DNA of 52,330 nt, from contig JAFRJJ010000042.1 in the NCBI GenBank assembly GCA_017432325.1, positions 1 through 52,330 of the forward strand, written 5' to 3'. This DNA is from Solobacterium sp. (GTDB lineage Bacteria > Bacillota_I > Bacilli_A > Erysipelotrichales > Erysipelotrichaceae). The notes under the pieces were generated by a model, which was given only the letters and a program-made list of their open reading frames with translations, was not told the origin of the DNA and did no database searches. This document shows, piece by piece, positions 44,137 to 52,330 of this stretch (positions within the stretch are counted from its first letter, which is position 1; every line of letters begins with the position of its first letter). The position numbers were made by a program, and so were the translations under genes.

Positions 44137-44164
44137 ATGATAATTCGTTTTGTTGTTTTTGCAA
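44137..44164 (-). promoter_or_regulatory. Promoter of the YitT/YczE-type gene
   Basis: TTGCAA (44164-44159), 16 bp, TATCAT (44142-44137) on the minus strand, starting just past the stop of the metallo-hydrolase gene. Confidence 0.6.
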
Positions 44165-44165
44165 T

Positions 44166-44933
44166 CTAAATATGGATCTGGAAATCCGGATAATCGAATA
44201 ACCCGGATCCCTGTTTCAGTTCATTTTCCTTGTACAGCTGCGCAAAAGCAGTCTCGATCCGTTCAATGATGTCAGTACCGATATCCAGACGATTGTGTCC
44301 GGGCAGGATCCTTCTGACCGGAAGCTCCCCGGCCTTCCTGATGGACTGCCAGAACTGATATGGGTCGGTAGACGGATAGTAAGCATACAGGCACCCGCTG
44401 TAGATCAGGTCACCTGTATACAGATACTGTCTGTCCGCTTCCCAAAAACAGCAGTGACCCGGCGAATGTCCGGGTGTATGGATGACGATGATCTTCCTGT
44501 TACCTAGATCAATACTATCCCCGTCATGGAGCAGATGCGATGCCTTCCCCTGGAACACATGATAAGCCGCAGGATCAAATCCTTCCGGGAACCTGCAGGA
44601 CATGCATGTCAGATTCTGCCGTACAGCATCCTCAGGAAGCGGGAAAGACGATTCAAGCCATTCCTTTTCCAGTTCATGTACGGAGAGATCTTCAAACAGT
44701 CCGTGTCCTCCGATGTGGTCCCAGTGCACATGTGTGGTCAGTACACGTATAGGCAGCTGTGTCAGCTGATCGGTGACTTTTCGGATATCGGATACACCCA
44801 GACCGGTATCGATCAATGCGGCTTGTGTTTCACCGATCAAAAGATAACAGTGCGCCTGTTCCCAATGACCGTATTCACTGATGGCAAATGTATCCCGGTC
44901 GATCTGTTCGACGGTAAACCATTCCTCTGTCAT
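44166..44933 (-). CDS. Metallo-beta-lactamase-fold hydrolase
   Basis: A 255-residue MBL-fold hydrolase. The metal motif THVHWDHIGG (HxHxDH), a later His in HTPGHSPGHCCFW, Asp in YTGDLIYSG and a final His in ILPGHNRLD form a full di-metal site. ALIDTGLG is the fold's first Asp strand. Glyoxalase II-like or lactonase-like activity is possible; substrate unknown. The long N-terminal frame (to 45050) is unlikely: ATG 44933 has AAAGGA eight bases upstream and a TATAAT -10 at 44982-44977. Confidence 0.88.
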   Translation of the reverse strand: MTEEWFTVEQIDRDTFAISEYGHWEQAHCYLLIGETQAALIDTGLGVSDIRKVTDQLTQLPIRVLTTHVHWDHIGGHGLFEDLSVHELEKEWLESSFPLPEDAVRQNLTCMSCRFPEGFDPAAYHVFQGKASHLLHDGDSIDLGNRKIIVIHTPGHSPGHCCFWEADRQYLYTGDLIYSGCLYAYYPSTDPYQFWQSIRKAGELPVRRILPGHNRLDIGTDIIERIETAFAQLYKENELKQGSGLFDYPDFQIHI

Positions 44934-44976
44934 ATGCTGTCCTTTCATAACGGATCTTATCTGTCCGGCAATCACT

Positions 44977-44982
44977 ATTATA
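44977..44982 (-). promoter_or_regulatory. -10 of the MBL-fold gene
   Basis: TATAAT (44982-44977) on the minus strand, about 44 bases before ATG 44933. The -35 is not recognisable. Confidence 0.45.
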
Positions 44983-45042
44983 CCTGCTGCATAAAGAAAA
45001 CCGGAAACACATTGGTCTCTTGCATGATCAGATCTCCAGATA

Positions 45043-45672
45043 TCAGGCAAACTCAGCGTTTCTCAGCGTACAGTACAGACCGACGCCCTCAATGTATGTG
45101 TCAAATACACCGACAACCGTGATCTCCGTATTCTCCGGCGGATAATCTTCCGGATACTGATAATCACCTGCGAGTTCGAATTCGATCCCCTGCGCACAGC
45201 AGGCAGTGGCATCCTGGATCAGACATCCGAAATAGTATTTCCCGGTCTCTTCACTGTGGAATACCGTCAGAAGACCTCTCATTTTCATGATCTTGCCGAC
45301 ATACGCGTCCGGATCGGCCATAATGTCTGACACCTGGGAATATACCATTGTGGCGGACATGACCGTCAGGTCGATATCAATGACCTCATACGGATCAGCT
45401 GTTTCTTCAGAGGGTTCCGGTGTTGTCTCCATTACCGCTTCTTCTGTGCTTTGTGCAGTCATTTCAGCTTCTATCGTGCTTTCAGGTGTTTCTGCCGGCA
45501 CTGTACTTTCAGCTGTTTCCTGAGCATCTGCTTCAGCCATGCCTGCCGCAAGCACGTCACTGACACCGGAAGTCTTGTTCTTCGCCCTGTCGGATGTCTG
45601 TGTGCTTTTGCTGCAGGCGGTCAGACTGATCATAAACATCAGGCATAAACAGATCCTGATCCATTTCTTCAT
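45043..45672 (-). CDS. Lipoprotein with Ser/Thr/Glu-rich linker and OB-like C-terminal domain
   Basis: A 209-residue lipoprotein (lipobox ISLTAC, Cys20). Residues ~30-95 are a low-complexity Ser/Thr/Glu/Ala spacer likely spanning the wall. The C-terminal ~110 residues (VSDIMADPDAYVGKIMKMRGLLTVFHSEETGKYYFGCLIQD...) look like an OB-type fold; the DPDAYVGK-MRG pattern resembles the C-terminal part of TIGR03943-type putative metal permease subunits. It holds a Cys pair (DATACCAQG). It follows the zinc-binding lipoprotein gene by 22 bases, behind GGAGGG, so a metal-related surface role is likely but unproven. Confidence 0.7.
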   Translation of the reverse strand: MKKWIRICLCLMFMISLTACSKSTQTSDRAKNKTSGVSDVLAAGMAEADAQETAESTVPAETPESTIEAEMTAQSTEEAVMETTPEPSEETADPYEVIDIDLTVMSATMVYSQVSDIMADPDAYVGKIMKMRGLLTVFHSEETGKYYFGCLIQDATACCAQGIEFELAGDYQYPEDYPPENTEITVVGVFDTYIEGVGLYCTLRNAEFA

Positions 45673-45694
45673 TATTTGATCCCTCCTGTCAGAT

Positions 45695-46675
45695 TCATTC
45701 CAGCGCATCCTTCAGAACTTCAAGGTTCTTATTCATGATGGAAAGATATGTTGTACCGTTCTGAACGTCTTCCCCTGTCACAGCCTGCATGGAATCCATG
45801 ACAAGGATCTGCTGGTCCTTCGTTTCAGTGTTTCTGATAATCGTTTCAGCGATCCTGTGATCCGTACCTTCGATCGTCATGACCGAATGCAGTTTCAGTT
45901 CATCAACCTTCTTCGCAAGGAATACAACTGTTTCAAAGCTGGCTTCTGCTTCCGCGGAACAACCGGCAAATGCCGCGTAATAAGACAATCCATAATCATC
46001 GGTCAGATAACGGAACGGGAAACGGTCCCCGAACAGCAGAGTGTCGTAATTTGATGCGTATACCGCATCCTTGTAGTTCTGATCCAGTTCTTCCAGTTTC
46101 GCTGTGTAGGACGCGGTATTCTTCTCATAATCTGCCGCGTGTTCACGGTCAGCAGACTGCAGTACTTTCGAGATGCTGTTGACGAGCACTGCCGCGTTTC
46201 TGAGAGACAGCCAGATATGCTCATCATATTCCGCTTCCTCTTCATGTTCATCTTTATGTTCTTCTTCCTGCATACCTTCGACGGTTTCTTCTTCCTTGGC
46301 ACCATCTCCCAGGATATCCATCAGATTCAGAACGACCATGTTTTTGTTGGCAGCGGTGCTCAGCGCGTCTTCGACCCATTCATCGGATTCTCCGCCGATA
46401 TAAATAAACACATCGCTGGTGGAGATCTTCATAATATCATCAGCTGTCGGCTGATAGCTGTGCAGGTCTGCCCCGCTGTTCAGCAGCATCGTTACATCTG
46501 CCTCTTCCGCATGTTCACCGAGGATACTCATGACCCAGTCGTATATCGGGAAGATCGTAGCTGTGATCCTGAATTTTCTTTGTTCCTGCTCTGAGTTACC
46601 GTTCTGACCGGAACACCCTGTCAGACAAACGAGCATCATCATCGCAGATAATAATACAGATATATACTTTTTCAT
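45695..46675 (-). CDS. Zinc/manganese ABC substrate-binding lipoprotein (ZnuA/AdcA-like)
   Basis: A 326-residue lipoprotein (lipobox CLTGC, Cys21) of the cluster A-I metal-binding family. ITATIFPIYDWVMSILG, LHSYQPTADDIMKI (ligand His), the His/Glu-rich loop (~138-156, containing HKDEHEEE), DEHIWLSLRNA (ligand His) and MTIEGTDHRIAETI are seen. The His-rich loop is typical of zinc-specific members. No ATPase or permease gene adjoins it, so it must deliver metal to a transporter encoded elsewhere. ATG 46675 with GGTGATG upstream is preferred over 46687. A Fur/Zur-like box and a good promoter precede it. Confidence 0.88.
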   Translation of the reverse strand: MKKYISVLLSAMMMLVCLTGCSGQNGNSEQEQRKFRITATIFPIYDWVMSILGEHAEEADVTMLLNSGADLHSYQPTADDIMKISTSDVFIYIGGESDEWVEDALSTAANKNMVVLNLMDILGDGAKEEETVEGMQEEEHKDEHEEEAEYDEHIWLSLRNAAVLVNSISKVLQSADREHAADYEKNTASYTAKLEELDQNYKDAVYASNYDTLLFGDRFPFRYLTDDYGLSYYAAFAGCSAEAEASFETVVFLAKKVDELKLHSVMTIEGTDHRIAETIIRNTETKDQQILVMDSMQAVTGEDVQNGTTYLSIMNKNLEVLKDALE

Positions 46676-46795
46676 ATTCATCACCATTATTTCGTCAAGT
46701 TGTCATGAAGAATCAGCGATCCGTGCATGTTAGTCATCATTCTTGTCAGCCCATTCTGTTATTCATATGACGGAAACTGACCTGAACAATTTTCT

Positions 46796-46849
46796 ATTCT
46801 AACGACAAATCAGTAAATGTCAATGAATATGAAAATGCTTTTCATTTTC
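46796..46849 (-). promoter_or_regulatory. znuA-like promoter with Fur/Zur-type box
   Basis: TTGACA (46823-46818), 16 bp, TAGAAT (46801-46796) on the minus strand. Eight bases upstream of the -35 lies the perfect inverted repeat GAAAATG-CTTTT-CATTTTC (46831-46849), a 19-base site matching the Fur-family consensus at 14 of 19 positions. Zinc-dependent Zur control is the likely reading. Confidence 0.7.
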
Positions 46850-46884
46850 GTTTGTTAGTTTAATGTAAACAATATATCGGATAA

Positions 46885-46908
46885 AGAGAAAAGCCGGTCA
46901 CCCGGCTT
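46885..46908 (-). terminator. Terminator of the second GH1 gene
   Basis: AAGCCGG (46908-46902) pairs with CCGGCTT (46897-46891) on the minus strand, followed by TTCTCTTT. Confidence 0.8.
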
Positions 46909-46935
46909 AACATTCTTTTGGTGGATCAATGATCG

Positions 46936-48435
<1,500 letters not shown>

Positions 48436-48522
48436 TTACCATTGTAAAACAGTTAACCAACGCTTCATATGATAATGCATTTTGAAGAGTCAGAATGTCT
48501 GAAGAAAATGATAAGAAACAAA

Positions 48523-48575
48523 AACCGTCACCCGCGTCTGCAGCATCTGCAGATCGTTTCAGTGACGGTTCGTTG
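48523..48575 (-). terminator. Terminator of the resB-resC operon
   Basis: AACCGTCAC pairs with GTGACGGTT at the two ends on the minus strand, with an inner CTGCAG/CTGCAG stem, then TTTTG. Confidence 0.82.
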
Positions 48576-48596
48576 AAATTTCGTATGGATATCGTA

Positions 48597-49412
48597 TTAC
48601 ATCAGACGTGTCAGAGCTTCCAGCGCGCCGTAACTGTGCAGTCCGGGCAGAAGCGTATTGACGCCGATAAATGTAAACAGCACGACCGGTACTGACAGGA
48701 TGGCATACCATGCCAGGAATGCGCCGCGGCGTTTCCTGTTAATTCGCAGGTGCAGATACACGGCATAGATGATCCAGGTTATGAGTGCCCAGACTTCCTT
48801 CGGGTCCCAGGTCCAGAAAGCAGACCACGCTTCCTCTGCCCAGATGGCGCCTGAAAGGATCGTGATCGTCAGCATCAGTATCCCCAGCGCGATCAGTCTG
48901 TAGATGAAGTAATCCATCTGTTCCAGTGACGAATCAGAGCTGTTTTTCTTTTCAACCAGGATATAGCGTACACCGACCCCTCCTGCCAGCATAAATGCCG
49001 CGTAGGAGATGGCTGCTGAGCCGATATGGAAACCGAACCAGGAACTCCTGAGCGCAGGCATCAGTTCCGTGATCTCCCTGGGCTGCAGCGCAGCGTAGGA
49101 GATGATCAGGAATGTCGCCGCAATACCGATCGACTGGATCCAGTCAAGATGCAGACGGTAATAGCAGAAGATCAGGAGCGCGCCGATCGACCATGAGAAT
49201 GCCGAGGCGAACTCGAACTGGTTGGATAACGGCAGTCTGTGCGCCATGATGCCCCTGATGATCAGATATGCTGTTTCAAGCGCAAAGCCTGCCAGGAAGA
49301 GAAACCATGCGATCCGTGTCCATGATTCTTTTTTGAAGACCATGCCGGCAAATTGCAGGAACATGGACAGGAAGTAAAGGACAAGTCCTCCAAAGAAGAT
49401 AAAGTTCATCAT
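48597..49412 (-). CDS. resC: CcsA/ResC-family cytochrome c assembly protein
   Basis: A 271-residue integral membrane protein with about eight helices. It carries the tryptophan-rich haem-handling motif FWTWDPKEVWALITW (~200-214) of the CcsA/ResC/CcmC superfamily. System II cytochrome c biogenesis uses ResB and ResC together to export haem and join it to CxxCH motifs outside the membrane. The gene overlaps resB by four bases. The pair follows nrfA, whose product needs five haems. Function is assigned by motif and neighbour. Confidence 0.93.
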   Translation of the reverse strand: MMNFIFFGGLVLYFLSMFLQFAGMVFKKESWTRIAWFLFLAGFALETAYLIIRGIMAHRLPLSNQFEFASAFSWSIGALLIFCYYRLHLDWIQSIGIAATFLIISYAALQPREITELMPALRSSWFGFHIGSAAISYAAFMLAGGVGVRYILVEKKNSSDSSLEQMDYFIYRLIALGILMLTITILSGAIWAEEAWSAFWTWDPKEVWALITWIIYAVYLHLRINRKRRGAFLAWYAILSVPVVLFTFIGVNTLLPGLHSYGALEALTRLM

Positions 49413-50656
49413 ATTGATACCCCACTGCTGTTCTGATCCTGTTTCAGGATCATATTGATCTCATACTGTGTATTTTCAGGTTTCGGTCCCCTCACAGCGT
49501 ATCCATTCTTACCTACAGCCACAATGACCGGCGGGACAAACATTGCAAGATACAGGCCAAGCGTCATGATCAGCACTGCGCCAAGCAGCAGCATATTGAC
49601 CATAGCAGGTGTCCGTTTGATACGCAGGCCGGGATATTCAACAGGATCAAGGAATGTAAATTTCATATCCTTAACCTCAAGCGTATCTCCCGGGAATGCC
49701 ATCATCATGTCTGTTGATCCGTCCTCCATGAGGGTGAATACGTATACCGGATTTTCATAATGACCGCTTGTCGACTGGATCAGTGTTGTCCTGCCCTGGT
49801 CGTCTGTGATAAAGCCAGGATACAGTTCATCAAACCAGATGCCGTTCTTTCCGTCAGCTGACAGAAAGTCTTTGCTTTCAAGATAGAATTCATCTGATTT
49901 GCCGTTCCGCTCGGCCTTCATCTTTCCGACCGTACCGTACGTCTGCTGATATACTTTATAGCGTCCCATGGATACTGGATGGTTGACGCTGACTTCCCTG
50001 ACGCCGCTTTCCCTGCCGTCCGGCAGGATCACATTGATCTCGCTCGTATAATCCAGTCTTCCGGTCTCATCCTCGATCCTGAATGATTCAACCTTGATCC
50101 TTGTCCCGTCATCAAGCAGCAGTGAATTTCCCGGATAGCACGGCTCATCTATTACCATCGGAAGATACATTGCCGCCCCGAACAGCACGATGGTCAGAAG
50201 CAGACCCAGATGAGTCAGGAACGAACCGTACCAGCCGAAATCATTGCGCGAATAAACCGTAATACCGTTTCTCTCTTCTTTCCTGCAGCGCATTGATTCC
50301 AGCTTCTGCCGGATCTTTTCCAGCTGTTCCGGATCTGCGTTTCCTTCCGGTACCTGAGCGAACGCTGTTTCATAAGCAGCAGGCTTCTGTCTTGAGATCC
50401 TGCTGAAACGGATCACGGAGCACAGGATCAGATTGACGCACAGCAGTGCTGACAGAGCAATGAAATACCAGCTGGTAAAGATATGATCAAACTGCAGCGC
50501 AAATATGATCTGGTAATAGTCCGGATAATATCTGACATATGTCATCGGCTCACCGTTCTGTACGATCAGGCTGCCGATCACAGAGCAGGCAGTGATCGCT
50601 CCCAGCAGGATCAGCCCGAATGTCATCGATTGTATGAACTGAAATGCTTTTTTCAT
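49409..50656 (-). CDS. resB: ResB-family cytochrome c biogenesis protein
   Basis: A 415-residue ResB protein. Three N-terminal helices (~10-30, 58-80, 145-168), a large outside domain (~170-345) and a final helix (~350-375) match the family. Recognisable parts are SMTFGLILLGAITACSVIGSLIVQNG, HIFTSWYFIALSALLCVNLILCSV and WYGSFLTHLGLLLTIVLFGA. It acts with ResC in haem delivery to apocytochrome c. It starts 136 bases after nrfA, past a strong terminator, so it has a separate promoter, though none is unambiguous. It has no ResA thioredoxin partner in the window. Confidence 0.93.
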   Translation of the reverse strand: MKKAFQFIQSMTFGLILLGAITACSVIGSLIVQNGEPMTYVRYYPDYYQIIFALQFDHIFTSWYFIALSALLCVNLILCSVIRFSRISRQKPAAYETAFAQVPEGNADPEQLEKIRQKLESMRCRKEERNGITVYSRNDFGWYGSFLTHLGLLLTIVLFGAAMYLPMVIDEPCYPGNSLLLDDGTRIKVESFRIEDETGRLDYTSEINVILPDGRESGVREVSVNHPVSMGRYKVYQQTYGTVGKMKAERNGKSDEFYLESKDFLSADGKNGIWFDELYPGFITDDQGRTTLIQSTSGHYENPVYVFTLMEDGSTDMMMAFPGDTLEVKDMKFTFLDPVEYPGLRIKRTPAMVNMLLLGAVLIMTLGLYLAMFVPPVIVAVGKNGYAVRGPKPENTQYEINMILKQDQNSSGVSI

Positions 50657-50744
50657 AAGACTCCGTTCTATAAATGTTTTTTAAAATCACTTATTTCAAG
50701 TATATATTTTTTTGACAAAAAGTGAACTCAGATACTTCTGCAAG

Positions 50745-50776
50745 AAAAAAGCCATCTCCCGTCATACGGGAGACGG
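50745..50776 (-). terminator. nrfA terminator
   Basis: GCCGTCTCCCG pairs with CGGGAGATGGC (one G-T pair) around TATGA on the minus strand, then TTTTTT. Confidence 0.9.
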
Positions 50777-50792
50777 CTGTCTTTCAGCAAAC

Positions 50793-52127
50793 TTACTTAT
50801 TCAGTACTGCTTCGATCTTTTCCATGTAGGACTCAGCTGAGTCAAGGCACTGTGTAGCGAGTTTTTCGTTGTGGGCACCGTCTCCGTTCTCTACGAATAC
50901 GAAGTCCCAATACCACTGTGCGCTTCTGAAATCATCACGGACCTGTTCCAGTTCTTCGTCTGTCAGACTGCCTGCTGCTACAGCTTCAGCCAGCTGATCA
51001 TCGAGACCGGCCAGACGCTCACCGAGTTCATCGGTTCTGCCGTTGATGCGTTCATGTACTGCTTCAACTTCAGCAGCCAGATCTTTGTGGCACTTGGAGC
51101 AGTTGTTGTCAAGCAGCTCCTGGTTGTCCAGCGGGCTTATCCAGTAGTGATTTGTGAATTCCGTACCGTCTTCCGCAGTTGTCTTGCCCATATGGCAGTC
51201 AGCACATGTCATGTTCGCGCGGTGCGGGCTTCCTTCGCCAAGGAATGTTTCGAACTCAGGATGCTGTACCTTCAGCTTCTTGACACCTGTGTCTTCTTCT
51301 GTCCAGTCTGCGAACGGCTCTGCAAAACCGGTATTGTAGAAGTTCAGCATATCATCGGGATTCATCTGAGCCAGACCTGTGTAGGCCAGTGTCGTAGCCT
51401 TTGTTTCAGGGTTGAAATGATATTCACTGTGGCACTGTCCGCAGCTCATCGTTTCCGGTTCAACGTTTCCGAAGTCACCTGCCAGTGCGTCATACAGATA
51501 TCTGTGTGTGACTGTCAGGACACCCGGCTCATTTTCATGACAGTGGAAGCATCCGAATGCATCGGTGATCTCCGGTGTCAGGTCGTCAAAGTTCATCGCG
51601 TAGGCACTGTCGCCTTCATTCAGAACTTTGGCTGTCAGATTGGAAGTCTTGCACGTATAGCAGTTTGCCATCTTGTGAGGTCTTCCGGTTGACTGAACGT
51701 CCTCTACAACATACGTATGGCCTCTTGCGCTTCCGTACTGGATCGCAAATCCATAGCCTTCATACAGTGTTTTCAGATAAGGATGAAGCTCCAGATAACT
51801 GTGGATCTCGTCATTCTCATCATTCTTCATGTATGTCGCATATTCATTCGGGAACTGTTCAGCCCAATCAGCTGATTTCGTTACGACGATGCCTGTGCCT
51901 TCCTCAGCGACCTTCGCTGTCTGAACGATCGGTGTCGCTGCCGGTTTGGCTGTTTCTGCTGCAGGTGTTTCTGCTGCTGTCTCTGCTTTTGCTGTTTCTG
52001 CGGCAGGTTCAGGTTTTACGGCTGTGCCTGAGTCAGATTTCCCGGTTCCTGACGCAAAGCCCAGTACCGCACCGAGGACGATCAGTGCCGCTCCGAAGAT
52101 CCTCGCGGTATTTTTGTTCTGTTCCAT
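50793..52127 (-). CDS. nrfA: Pentahaem cytochrome c nitrite reductase NrfA
   Basis: A 444-residue enzyme that reduces nitrite to ammonium with six electrons. The catalytic haem site is CYTCK (156-160), with Lys in place of the usual His, unique to NrfA. Four CxxCH haem sites follow: CFHCH (193-197), then CGQCH, CADCH and CSKCH. An N-terminal hydrophobic helix (~10-27) is followed by a low-complexity Ala/Glu/Pro/Lys/Thr linker to ~65, suggesting an uncleaved membrane anchor. No nrfH quinol oxidase gene is seen, and the upstream 200 bases hold a promoter and a terminator. ATG 52127 follows GAGGGAG; the frame extends to 52166. ResB and ResC downstream attach the haems. Confidence 0.95.
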   Translation of the reverse strand: MEQNKNTARIFGAALIVLGAVLGFASGTGKSDSGTAVKPEPAAETAKAETAAETPAAETAKPAATPIVQTAKVAEEGTGIVVTKSADWAEQFPNEYATYMKNDENDEIHSYLELHPYLKTLYEGYGFAIQYGSARGHTYVVEDVQSTGRPHKMANCYTCKTSNLTAKVLNEGDSAYAMNFDDLTPEITDAFGCFHCHENEPGVLTVTHRYLYDALAGDFGNVEPETMSCGQCHSEYHFNPETKATTLAYTGLAQMNPDDMLNFYNTGFAEPFADWTEEDTGVKKLKVQHPEFETFLGEGSPHRANMTCADCHMGKTTAEDGTEFTNHYWISPLDNQELLDNNCSKCHKDLAAEVEAVHERINGRTDELGERLAGLDDQLAEAVAAGSLTDEELEQVRDDFRSAQWYWDFVFVENGDGAHNEKLATQCLDSAESYMEKIEAVLNK

Positions 52128-52170
52128 AGTATGTTCTCCCTCTGAAAACAGTTCATTTAGATCCATCTAT

Positions 52171-52200
52171 AGAATAACCTATCATGACTTCTGATGTCAA
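52171..52200 (-). promoter_or_regulatory. nrfA promoter
   Basis: TTGACA (52200-52195), 18 bp, TATTCT (52176-52171) on the minus strand. No Fnr or NsrR box is clear. Confidence 0.7.
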
Positions 52201-52264
52201 ACTGACAATTATTCAACTCCATATAAAGCAGTTTTTTTTCACAAAGATGTTCTGAGATAAATTC

Positions 52265-52304
52265 TGGAAAAAAAGAATGAAATTCCAAAACGGTCATTTC
52301 ATTC
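52265..52304 (-). terminator. Terminator of the gene beyond the window edge
   Basis: GAATGAAAT (52304-52296) pairs perfectly with ATTTCATTC (52283-52275) on the minus strand, then TTTTTTT. It separates nrfA from the upstream gene, so nrfA is first in its unit. Confidence 0.88.
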
Positions 52305-52330
52305 TTCCCTTATCGCATTATGGATCATTC

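Noticed and set aside
50871..51692. 273-codon plus-strand frame opposite nrfA
   Set aside because: Cys/Val-rich shadow of the haem-binding gene; no independent support.

Overview
This window is a gene-dense stretch of a low-to-mid GC Gram-positive chromosome (Bacillota). Markers are MutS2, RNase HIII, ScpA/ScpB, lipoprotein signal peptidase with many lipobox proteins, a T-box leader on leuS, ComEB, a BlaI-type repressor and ResB/ResC. The gene mix fits Erysipelotrichia best, but that placement is a guess from gene content. No rRNA, tRNA, CRISPR array or prophage is visible. Almost all the DNA is coding, and no gene-free gap exceeds 300 bases.

Layout. 1-1.2 kb: a complete, AT-richer IS1595-like element with 25-bp perfect terminal inverted repeats, sitting in the T-tract of the next gene's terminator. 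1.25-4.2 kb: a BlaI-like repressor with a textbook operator, co-transcribed with a coiled-coil M23 peptidoglycan hydrolase, then a VanY-like protein lacking key catalytic residues. 4.2-12.6 kb: DNA and RNA housekeeping (uvrC, mutS2, cvpA; divergent rnhC) and the lspA-rluD-rhomboid-comEB cluster. 12.7-18.4 kb: a TSCPD protein, DEAD-box helicase, rubrerythrin, prepilin peptidase, an OmpR-type two-component system and an Mrp Fe-S carrier. 18.5-27.2 kb: purA, purB, cutC, a drug/metabolite transporter, and an overlapping operon scpA-scpB-SGNH lipoprotein-DUF4358-like lipoprotein. 27.2-29.9 kb: leuS with a T-box whose specifier reads CUG. 29.9-35.6 kb: sugar hydrolases (GH1, GH13), a C26 amidohydrolase, and a divergent pair of HAD-like and metallophosphoesterase genes with altered active sites. 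35.6-41.6 kb: a membrane-embedded XRE regulator with a secreted alpha/beta-hydrolase lipoprotein, then an operon of two DJ-1/PfpI proteins and an RpiR regulator. 41.6-48.4 kb: CPBP protease with a membrane-bound MerR regulator, a YitT/YczE-type protein, a metallo-beta-lactamase-fold hydrolase, a zinc-binding lipoprotein behind a Fur/Zur-like box, and a second GH1. 48.6-52.1 kb: pentahaem nitrite reductase nrfA followed by resB and resC for haem attachment.

How it works together. The nrfA-resB-resC block implies ammonifying nitrite reduction and its own cytochrome c maturation. The GH1 and GH13 enzymes point to import and cleavage of phosphorylated beta-glucosides and of malto/isomalto-oligosaccharides. 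The most unusual material is (i) two transcription factors tethered in the membrane, one paired with a secreted hydrolase; (ii) three enzyme-family proteins whose active-site residues are replaced; and (iii) four genes whose -10 element lies so close to the start codon that the mRNA should be leaderless.
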